Of a stretch of DNA of 64,000 bases, positions 32,641 through 44,100 are shown in pieces. Source of the DNA: Diphasiastrum complanatum (Eukaryota > Streptophyta > Lycopodiopsida > Lycopodiales > Lycopodiaceae); the NCBI GenBank assembly GCA_029204225.1, contig CM055100.1, positions 30,657,649-30,721,648 of the forward strand, read 5' to 3'. Numbering within the stretch: position 1 is the stretch's first letter; each line of letters opens with the position of its first letter. The position numbers and the translations under genes are program-made. The notes beneath the pieces are model-generated. The model ran no database searches. It saw nothing but the letters and a program-made list of their open reading frames with translations, and had not been told where the DNA came from.

Positions 32641-35600
32641 ATTAGTGTCACATGTATGTCTCATATATTACAAGTTTGTGCCTATCTCAAGACTGTTCTT
32701 TTCTATCTTTCATCTATACATTTGTACATAGAATCTGAAACAACATATTGAAATTATCTAAACTATATATATAGTAATCTTTCAAGATTGTGATTGAAAC
32801 AATAGAAATTAATATCTGCATGTCGACATGCAAAATGTATGACTGGTTTAACAATGAAGTTCTTGAGGCTCTACAAAGGCATCACCAAGACTAAGTTGAC
32901 TCTATAGGCAAGTGAAACTATGCTTAGGTACTAATAAGATTAAGTAGAAACTTGTAGTGAGAGTCATGATTGTATTCTAGAAAATAATGTTATCTATGTT
33001 TACAATCACATACATGGCAAGTTGAGAGTCCGTTTGTATAGAAATCACACTAGAAGTACCAATACATGACTAAGAGAACCTCATTACGTATGATGAACTA
33101 AAAACAATTGGAAAGTTAGGGCCGACGCTATCTTCCACTATTAAGCTTTTCATGGAACCTGTTTCCTAACTCTTTCAAGTTAAAAACAAATTGTATCATA
33201 CATTCAAAGTTAAATTAAATAGGAAAATAAAGAGTTTCAAACTCGTTCATGTTTCATATGTACAAAACTGGTATGTTCCAATCAAAAAGTTTGGAATGGG
33301 TATCTATGGATTATCATATGGTAAGAAGTTACTCTAATTGCAGAAAGAGCTCAAGTATCAACACCCCAAAAAGAGCTTCTAGAAATTGGACTAATGACGT
33401 AGAGCTTCTAGATTCAACAGCTCCCTAATGTAGGAAGAACAATCATGTATTCTTGAAAATGTGCACTAAAAAATATGATAAGGATAAAATCTCAAAAATT
33501 TTGAAAGGTTGAAAACTCAACTTATAATGATCCACATGATAATTTGTAAGACATTAGAAATGTCTATTTTAGAAAGAACAATGATATGAAGATGCCTAAA
33601 ATGTAAAAAAGTAAAAAAAATGAAACGTCAAAGAGACTGCACAAATGGAATTTTTGGTAGCCAATGACACAGCAAAATCAGGCAATTGTGGAGGAGACTG
33701 GAGTCAAATAATGGCTTATAGAGTTTTCTCAAAAATAAAGAATCAAAGCCTATCAAGCTTAACACCCTACATAAATGAAGAAGAATATAGGAAGTAGATA
33801 CAAACACCTCTTTGCCTACAAAAGTGGTTTGGTATGAAGTTATGACCACAAGAACACTAGAAATGAAAAGAAATGAAACGTTTTTAAAGGAGTTGTAAAT
33901 GCACTAATTAAATAAAATACATTTTGAGAATGTTGATGAAGGAACTGTTGAAGTAAAAAAGGGGACTCGCTAGGAATAAAAAATTAAAGCTAACTCTACT
34001 CCCCCATTTATCATTTGGACATTATGAGGTCCTATAGGCCTACATATATAGTTTGAGGGCTCATAGAGCCTACCAAGTGGGTTTCAATACCAGTCATATG
34101 GTCTCTACTCATGGTCTAATCGTATTAACGAAATCTCAAATATGCTGTCAACCTGCACAATAGTTAACTTTGAGGAATCACTGGTTACCACTATGACTTG
34201 AGGAAATCTCAAATATAAATTATGACTACAAGCTTTAAACGAAAGACAAAAGTTCAAACAAGATAATCCTAAGATCATATTAAGATCGAGTTTTCTTATT
34301 ATGTCCACATCATGTTGTTGCTTTTGCATAAACTTTCGGATGCCATTACATTTCTGACTACAATTATAGTCTGTCCAGATCCTATTCCAGATACAAAAGT
34401 AGAATAAGCTCATGCATAACAAGTACAAAAGTATTGGCCACCCATTATCAGAATGCTACAAACATCATTCAGCCGATGTGCCATGTGCCATCCTGCTCAC
34501 CTCTTTATTATGCACACCTTTTGACACATGTCTGTATAATGCAACACAAACAAAAAGCTGGCAAAAAGCTCATGTGCTCATGTGCACAAATAAAGCTGGC
34601 TTTTGAACTTGCAAATATTCACGATCCATTCATTACATGATATCTGATGTGTATTGGTATGAAACACACTACCTCCACAACAAATATTCTGCATTGCTGC
34701 AAATATCTGGTTGCTCGGCACATTTCCTTGTTGCATCCATGTCAAGCTGAATAGCGTAAGATAGCTTTCTTGTGTATTAAATCTTAATGTCCCAAAATAA
34801 TCTGCCAAGGTCTCCGAAGTTGGTGACTCCCTTCAAATAAAACTCCCTTCACGATATGCATACAACCCAGGGGAAAAAAAACCAACATGTTTGCATCCAA
34901 CTCACTTAGATCCATGCACTGTGCCAACACTCCATTGGCCATGTCCAGGATATGTTCCAACCATGTTTTTGTGTTGACCCAAATCCTAAAGTCCTTGTCG
35001 TTGTTAGGAATTTTAAATTGTGCTCACAGGGATCCCAAGGCCATGTTTTGCCACCTGACCTGTGTGGCATTGTCACCATAAGAGCCATAGAGTATTCAAT
35101 TTTTCCAAGGCTAAGTTAAGTCATGCTCCTGTAACTTCTACAGTGGTGACTTGCCCAAACTATCTATTTACAAAGATGGATCGATGATGCTCAACATCTT
35201 CCCCATCTTCGTGCTCCACTTGGTGTGGATTACGAGCTTGGCATAGCAATCATTTATGTTTTTTCTTTTTCAATGTCATTCAACATTAAATAAGTATCCA
35301 TATATGCATGTGAAAAACAAGAAGCAACTGCAAATGAACGATAATCAAAACTTCCAAATACACCTAAGAAAGAAATCTTGCCAAGAATGGCCTACTGAGC
35401 TGGTACCACATAGAGTTTCCCTTCTGCACCTCCACAGCTCTATTTTTTCCACCTCTGCCAGCCCACTTCACGAAAAAATAAATTAAATATTCCACCATAA
35501 TTTTGTAATCCTTCAACTATTATAACATGCCCTGAAGAGGTAGACCTAGAAATGACAAAATCTCCCTTCTCTACAATTACCTCAGTCTTGTACACTTCTT

Positions 35601-36186
35601 TCAAATGCAACTTGTTTTTCCCAACTATATGAAATGCATTGTGAGAGAAAATCTCACACTATATGAATTGCATTGGGAGAGAAAGTCCTACACTATATGA
35701 ATTGCATTGGGAGAGAAAGTCCTACACTATATGAATTGCAGTGTAAGAGAAAATCCTACACAATAAAAAGCTGTGTGGAATAGTTTCCCTACTCACACAA
35801 TTGATCCAGTGTCATAGAAAGCATGTTCAGGTGAAATTTCAAAGCTACCTGTCCAACCTCCTCTGAAAGATCAAAGCTTCACGTTTCCCATTTCCCAGGG
35901 AAAGTAGGTAGGTTATACTGTAAGTTCTCTTGGGGTGATATTAATTGTTATCTTTACTATGAATCTCAAGCAAGCTCTTGTGCTATTCGACTGACACCTA
36001 CCCTTGTTGGCATCAATTCTTTAAGAGTGCTACGACTCTTGAGCTGCTACTTTTGCTAACTAACCCTTACCCATGTTGGAATCAAGTTAATAGAGTAGTC
36101 AATACAAATTCTATCAACAACAGTGTGATGGCACATCAAATAGTCGAGCACTTTCAGTAAATAATGAGCTTCAATTGTTGATGCAG
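32641..36186. other. Non-coding region upstream of the host gene exon
   Basis: I found no convincing gene, LTR or transposase. Frames such as 34105-34428 (minus), 34412-34640 and 35256-35486 lack domains. The missing first exon or exons of the metallo-beta-lactamase gene should lie in or left of this stretch but could not be recognised. A 34-bp tandem repeat at 35624-35761 is listed separately. Confidence 0.5.
35624..35761. repeat. 34-bp minisatellite, four copies
   Basis: ACTATATGAATTGCATTGGG followed by AGAGAAAGTCCTAC repeats at 35624, 35658, 35692 and 35726. The two middle copies are almost identical; the outer ones carry substitutions. Confidence 0.92.
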
Positions 36187-38477
36187 GGAAACAGCTGGTT
36201 GTGGGAAATAATGGGAATTTCAATTTTGGTGGATCCGATATTGGAGGGAAATCTTGATTTTGGATTGCCGTGGCTATATAGTGGTGCAAAGAGAGAACTC
36301 CGGAATTATAAGGTAGCAGGTCAAAGGCATGTCGGGGATCCTGCAGATTTTCATGCATAGATTTACTTAGCTAATGTCAATATCCACTCATATATAGTTG
36401 TGTATCGAGCAGAAAGATTTTCATGGGGCGTCAATATCCATTCACATATAGTTGTGTATCGAACTGAAAAACCACATAGGCTTTGGGAAGAGAAAGGACA
36501 ACCTTTTCTTCATAACAAGTTTCAATATCGTATTGGACTTGAAGTATGAGATCTGTTTCCATCTAGCTGTCCTTTCTCATATAGTTAACTATTTCAACTT
36601 TTCTTAACTGGATGCCTAGTCTAGACTGTCAATGAAATATATATATTTTGAATGAATGAATTCCGCCTTGTCTTGGCATTGATTTACTTGTCTATCTTCT
36701 CCTTTTGTTTGCAGGAAATAAGGGTAGCTTTTTAGCTAGCTTAGATGGTAGCTTTCTTGAATCTTCTCAATGAAAAGTTTAATTCCTAGTCTTTTGATAG
36801 CTTTTCCTTAATACTTTCTTTCAGAGTCATTATTCCGAACAAGAACTAACACCATCAAATTTGGAATAGGATTACCAGTGCATGTGCTGCTTAAATCTAT
36901 GTAATCGCCTGCAATAAGATACAAGCTCATAAATTGCAATAGGGAAGTTTATATTGTTATAACAGATCCATGGTGCTTTTTGGCACTAAAAGGTGTTTGT
37001 GACTCAACAATAAAGTAGCTATTGGAAACTCCGACTGTGCTAGTGCAGTCTACCCACAGCAAAATCTTGCTAAATTTCAAGTTATTCTATTTCTTGTTTA
37101 GTTGCAGTTACATGAGTTGATTACTGGGGTTCCATGAGGATTTATATGGCTAGGTAAAGCAGTCTTCATATATCCTATAATCATTTGAATCTCTTTGCAG
37201 CGTAAATGACTGGTGCACAGAGAAGTTTTTGCTTTTGATTCAAAATATAAGTCAAGTATCGCTCATTAGTCTGCAACCCAACAACAAGCTACTTATTACC
37301 CCAGCATTGTCCTGTTGAAGTTCTTTGAATCCAGCTAGTTTCCTGCACATACTTGAAATGGTTTTTGCTTCAATGGATTCAAGTCATGGAATCTTTACAT
37401 GAAAAGAAGGGTCTAAAAGTAAGATAGAATATTAGATGATAGAAGTAGGCAGCCTTTTTTCAAATGTAATTCGCTGTTATATGCAAGCTTTGAGACTGAT
37501 ATGATATTAAGAACTGTTCTTTTCTGTGGGCAGGTTGAAAACTTACCAAAAGTTGACCATTTGCTCATAACTCAAGGGCTTGATGACCACTGTCACAAGA
37601 GGACTCTGGAACCTTTGTCGAAGCTGTATCCGAACCTACATGTGATTGCCACACCCAACGCGGAGTTCATCCTCAGCAAGCTTTTCCACAGGGTATCTAA
37701 TCCTATTGTCCATGACCTCTGCAGTATTCTGGTTGTTGCCTGGTTATGATATGAGATACCATGTGCTTCTTGGCCCTCATTCGTTCCAGTGGATCCTTCT
37801 GAGAACTGTATAGTCTTGTAGTTTTCTGAATAATTGGCTTATCATTGGCCTGATCACAATGTATCTCTCTATAACTTATTTGCAGAATTTTCAAGAATTT
37901 GAGACTGATGTTGCTTGGTTCAAGAACTTAGGGTTGATGTGTAAGCTCTGAGTTGCAGCGGATCGCGATCCGCTGGAAAAACGATCCGGATCGTGCGATC
38001 CGGATCGCCAACGATCCGGGACCAGAAACTCTGTCCCGGATCGCAAAAAAATTTGCAAATTTTTTTTTATTGTGGAGGGATCCCCACAGCTAGTTGCAAT
38101 AAATGACCAATGAATAGCAGCAAAATAGTGAAGCAGATACAAATGAAATGATTAGCCAATGTTATATCTGCAAATCCGTATCTGCAAAAACAATCTGCTT
38201 CAGTATCTGATTGAAGTGACTAGCAGATATTGGGGATTAACTATCTGAAATCAAGCAATAGAACTGCTCTTTTGAAATCCTTTCACATGATACCCGTATT
38301 GGCAGGTTTGAAAGAAATAAAAAACAAAAAAAATTTGTGTTCCGGGAAACCCTAATGGGAAATCCCGGATCACGTTCCGGATCGCGTTCTGGATCGTGGC
38401 CTGCATCTTTGTGTAAGCTTGGGTTCTGTCATGAGGCCTGCATCTTTATTTTGTATGTGTGTGTGTGTGTGTGTGTT

Positions 38478-38541
<64 letters not shown>

Positions 38542-40207
38542 TGTCTTTTCATGCCAAGAGGCATATAAGACGAAAGAAGTACATCCAAGGCATATAGACG
38601 CGGATCAATTCCGTCGAAACAAACTTACTGTACGATCCAAATTACTAAAACACAAATAAACACTAAGAAGAAAGAGAGTTATAGGCCAGGATCATATGGT
38701 ACTGAGACCATTTAAATTTTACATATTCAATTGGACAACTCTTCATTTCTCTAATTCCACTCTAACTCAATCAAATCTCTGCTCTCAATATTAGCTTTTT
38801 GCTTGGTCTCAACAAAATGAATGTTATTATCTTTGAAGAACATGCGTTTACCAGTCTCTTTGCTTCCTGAAGTTCTTTTTTGTGTTCCACAACTTGTACA
38901 TAGGATCTTCATCGAAAAAGATCTTAGTGTCCTCGAGTTTGGATTGGCATCGTAGCACATCTCGCCTAGACTCCAGTGAAGTGAAGTGTAAGACGAGAGA
39001 ATTAACGTCTTTTTTTGGTGCACCAAGTTGTGGAGATGTAGACGGTGTTGAAGCTGAAGTGATGGAATCTGAAGAAGATGGTGCAGTTGGAGGTGGCTGC
39101 CTATGATTCTGCAAGTGAGCAGGGAGTGGAGCTCTCCTTGCTAGCTTTTTTATTCTTGGCCATTTTTGAGATCACTGAGCTAGGTCAGCAATGGCTGGAT
39201 CTAAGAGGATGGATCAACAGTGCGATGGAATAGCAACGATCCTTGGCCAGTGAAGGTTGCTACTAGTAGACTCCCTGTTCAACGTTAAACTGCTGGAGAA
39301 TGCCGCAATGGAGCTTGGAGAGCCTCAGCTGGAGCAGCCTCAACAAAATATGTTGGAGGATGCGGTGATGGGACCTTGAGAGCCTCAGCTAGAGCAGCAG
39401 AGAATTAGAATTAGAATTATATTAATGTCTGTCAAGTGCCCGAGGGCACATAAGACAAGTAGAAAGTAAATCAAAAAAAGGAGCATTGTCCACGTAGGAC
39501 TTATTCCTAAAAGCTAAACCAGCACTAGAAAACAAAGAGAAAAACAAAGCTTAACCTCCAGCTCTTTTAAGGGTACAATATTAGTACCTTAACCACCAGC
39601 TACACAGAGGGAAAGAGAAAACTGATATAAGTTAACTAACTGGCTAAGTGGATAGAAAAAACTGCGTGATATGGTGAGAAGCAGGTGTTGGCCTCCGGCG
39701 AAGAGTCCTGGGCCTGGAGGGGCGAAGAGGATGCTGGAGCTTCGATCGTCGTACTGGAATGTTATCTCACTATCAGAAGTCTCATCTCTATCCCTCTTCT
39801 AGAAAAAGTGCGTAATGTGGGATTGGCTATGATCCACATTAGAAACATCCAACAAAAAGGAAGATCTCAGAGTAAACATCTCTCGTAATAATAAACCAAC
39901 ACATCTCGCATCAGAGAAGGCAAGGAAAGAACCAAGTGTAAGTGGAGTATCTCTGTATAAGCAATGGTATCTGCCTTTGATCTCATAGTAGGCTGGACAT
40001 CGGAAAATGAAATGGAACTCATCCTCAATCTCCTGTAAAGGGCAGCACTGACAAATCCGTAGCGGTCGAGGTGTGATCTGCCTGTCTCAATAGCAAGCTG
40101 GTGAGAAGAGACCCTAAGCTGACCAAGACGATAAAGCAGGCCGAAAGATAACGTCTGAGACAAATAACCCGGCCGGATGGGAAGCCCGGAGACATCAAGT
40201 TGAAGAA

Positions 40208-40249
<42 letters not shown>

Positions 40250-40250
40250 A

Positions 40251-40281
<31 letters not shown>

Positions 40282-40827
40282 TATTTATATCTTTTTGTTC
40301 CAAAAGAGATAAATAAGACGTACATGCAAGTACAAATGATCTTTGGTGGGAGTGTGCAAAGTATTAAACTAAATCAATCCCCTAGTGTTGACACAAGTAT
40401 AACATGAACAATCTGGCCGCATGCCTTTATGTGGCTATGTGCTTATGCTCACACTCAATGAAGCACATTTATATGTGCAAGGTGATTCAAAGATCATAAA
40501 ATAAAAAAATCCTACATCATAAATTACGATGCTAGAAACATTGCTCAACGGTGGTGCTCAACTTTGTGGAGGAGGCAATATATGAGTTGCTACTACCGTC
40601 TCTTGTGGGTTGGAAGTGCCTATTTAATCTAGTCTTCTATTTTTCTATTTAACTGGCTTATCCTTGGCTTGGAACGCAATATTGTTTTCTATGACCTATT
40701 TGTAGAATTTTCGATAAATCAAGGGATTTCTCTAAGACTAATGTTGCCATTCCTTAGTCCAAGAAGTTAGGGTTGACGTTTGAGCTTGGGTTTTTATCAC
40801 GCAACCAGCATCTTTCTCACATTTTGT

Positions 40828-40897
<70 letters not shown>

Positions 40898-41088
40898 ACA
40901 TGGTGAAATTGATCCAAACTTAAACCATAACACGCTCAAGTTTATTTGCCGCCTTTCCACCCCTCTGTTCGCTCGTAATGATCTCACCAACCTAGTTTAC
41001 GTCAACCTTCATAAAACTGCCACGCTTCAATGTCTTGACAAGAACAACTGGGCTGGAGGGTGCCATTAGACAGGGCAGGGTGCCATCG

Positions 41089-41158
<70 letters not shown>

Positions 41159-44100
41159 TTGTTTAACGTCTTTTCCATGCCAAAACGCATATAAGACAGG
41201 GAAGTGCATGTCATGTATGTTTTACCAAAATGGGTCAGTGCCGTCATCACTATTAACTATGAAAATACCATTTAAATCCTATGAGGAGGCAACATAGTTC
41301 AGGAAACAGGGCATTATTGTTATGTACTTATATTCCTGCCTCAGTGTGAACACGTCAGATTTGTAAATTTGTAAATATTAATGGCTCACACCGGCCTGTG
41401 GTGTTTTGTAAAAATGTAAATAGCAGATTTTTGGTAACTTGTTGTCCTGCTTATATTTGGTATAGGGTACTGGGTCTTAATTTAGAAGTTGCTGGATTGA
41501 CCTCCTAAAAAGTAGGAGAGTTGACCGGTCAACGAGACACGTGTCATATGCTCGTTGGGACACTTGGTCCAGTGCATGAGTGACACGGGTCGGATGGTCC
41601 TCCTACTCGCTTGCCAATGTGTCAGGGTACTACCAAGTGGCAAGTGTCGATTGTGGGGTTCGCCCATGTGTCGACGTTAGGAAAGGGTCAGGGTTAAGTG
41701 GGTGCTTGAAGATTGTGCTTAAGTGAGCCTAGAGAGAGGCATTCCTCATTATAATCTATGCAGCAAGTGGCTGGCAGGAGACTTAGCAACAATGCTCTTA
41801 TGTGTTTATGTGGATAGTTTGCCATGTACTTTGAAGAGAAATCAATAAAGTGGATATTGGGGGCCTACTTGGGTGTTCTTTGAGTTGTATTTAGATAGCT
41901 TTGTGATATTTGGTATCAGAGCAGTTCCTTTCTAGGATTGTGTGGGGATTGGCATCACTTTTGTTTGTAATTAGGGTTTATTGGATGCTAGGTGGGTCAG
42001 TGCCCTCCTACAGGAGTTTTTCTGAGCATTTTGAGAGCTCAGAGGATCGATGCACTTTCTGTCAAAGTTGATGGCATGGAGCAGATGCTAAAGCAGATCT
42101 TAGGACAATTGAAGCCTGGCCATGCACCTGAAAGAGTAAGTGCTATAGGGAATTTGGGTGGTGAGCCTGGTTCAACCGAAAGAGATGCAGATCTTGGGAG
42201 GAAGTGCAAGCTGACATCCATTAAGGACTTGAAACCTCCAAAGTTTACAAGTGCAGTAGCGGTAAGAACCACATATGCGGTGGAAAACAGCAGAAATGGG
42301 AAAAGGCCTTTGGAATGTGTGGAATTACTGATGAGTCAGAAATGATTGCTGAAGCTACCTATCAGTTCCAGGAATCGACACAACGATGGTGGAGAAAGGT
42401 TGAAAAAGATGGCCTTGTACCGGATTCTTGGGAGGCATTTCGACAAATGTTTGTGCAAAATTGGGTGCCTCTAGATGAAAAGAATCGAGCCATGCAACAA
42501 CAAGGCAATTGGTCGGTTCAAGAATATGCTGATTGGTATAGAGAGGCGTTGCTGAGGATTCCTGAGGACATGCCTTTGTATTTATAGGTGTTCTATTTCA
42601 TCGAAGGACTTAGGGAGAATTTGCGGCCTTTTGTGTGAAAGGAGCAAACACACACTGTTCAGACTGCCATTCAGATGGCTCTTTATTATGAAGATGGGAA
42701 GAAGTCCCATGAACCTGCTGCGGGAACCTCGAGTGGTCAAGGCCAAGGGGGCCAAATGCCTTGGGGTAAGCGCAAATTCAAGAAGTTTAAAGGCCAATGG
42801 CAAGGGCAAGGACAAGTGCAAGCTCCAAGTGGCCAAAAGGGTAAAGGGGTTGGTGCTCCAAAAGGCAAAGGGCTGTATGGGTGGCCTAATGCCCAAGGGG
42901 GTCAACACTCTATGTTGTTGCCACAAGACCAAGAGAGAGCAAAAAGAGAGAATTTATGCTTCGGATGCTTGGGACAACATTGATGGAAGGAATGTCCACG
43001 AAACCAAATGAGAACCACTTATAGCCTTCAAGTAGAGCAGCAGCAACAACCAATGGAAGTAGAAGAGATCTTGCCAGAAGCTATTCCTGATGTTCCTCGT
43101 TTGATGAATGTCTCTGTGGTGGAAGGTGGACACGGCTCCTCCAATGACACTATCAAAAGCGACACAATATGGGTATCAGTTTCCTGACACTTCTTTGATG
43201 GTTATGCGTGGACAGCTTTGTGGTAGAAGTATTTTAGTTCTATTTGACACTGGGTCCTCGCATAATGTCATAAATTTAACTCTTGTTAGAAAGTTAAAAA
43301 TGAGCACACAACCGTCCAAGTACCAATACATAGTCGAGATGGCTGATGGAAAGGGTACAGAGATTTGGGACACGAGGGTTGTGAGTATGCCTTTAACTAT
43401 TCAGAGTTATTCTGAGGAGTTGGATGTTGAGATAACTCCTTTGGCGCGCTTTGATAACTCGTGTGGCATGCGATGCGGAAGCCTTACATAGCCTGGGATA
43501 CCCATGTGTATGAGTTTCAACATGGTGGTAAGCTTCATTCCATCCGTGGTGAGCGGGATGTGCCTCCAGGACCACTGGTCTCAGCTACCCAACTGCGTAA
43601 GGTAAGCTATGAAGGTATGTATGTTTGTTTTCTACTGGATATGACTACTAGTACTAGTGAGAGTAATAGAAATGTTGAACATAAGATTGAGCTTATTCCT
43701 GGATCCTGTCCTGTAAATAGACCACCTTATAGAATGAGTTTGAGAGAGGAAGAGGAGGTAAGGAAGGTGCTAGAAGACTATCTTGCACATGGGTAGATTA
43801 GGCCAAGCTTCTCACCTTTTACCTCGCCGATCATTCTAATAAAAAAGAAGGACAAAACTTGGTGTATGTGTGTGGATTATCGAGGCCTTAATAAGATTAC
43901 TATTAAGCATCGATATCCTATGCCACGTATTGATGATTTGCTCGATGCTCTTTATGGTGCCACTGTATTTAGTAAGATAGACTTGAAGAGTGGGTATCAT
44001 CATGTTAGAGTTCGTATAAAACTGCCTTCCGAACTCGGTTTGGTCATTATGAGTATCTCGTGATGCCCTTTGGTTTGACGAACGCCCCAGCTACATTCAT

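Noticed and set aside
35624-35761. CRISPR-like array
   Set aside because: Four contiguous 34-bp repeats without unique spacers in a plant nuclear sequence; this is a minisatellite.
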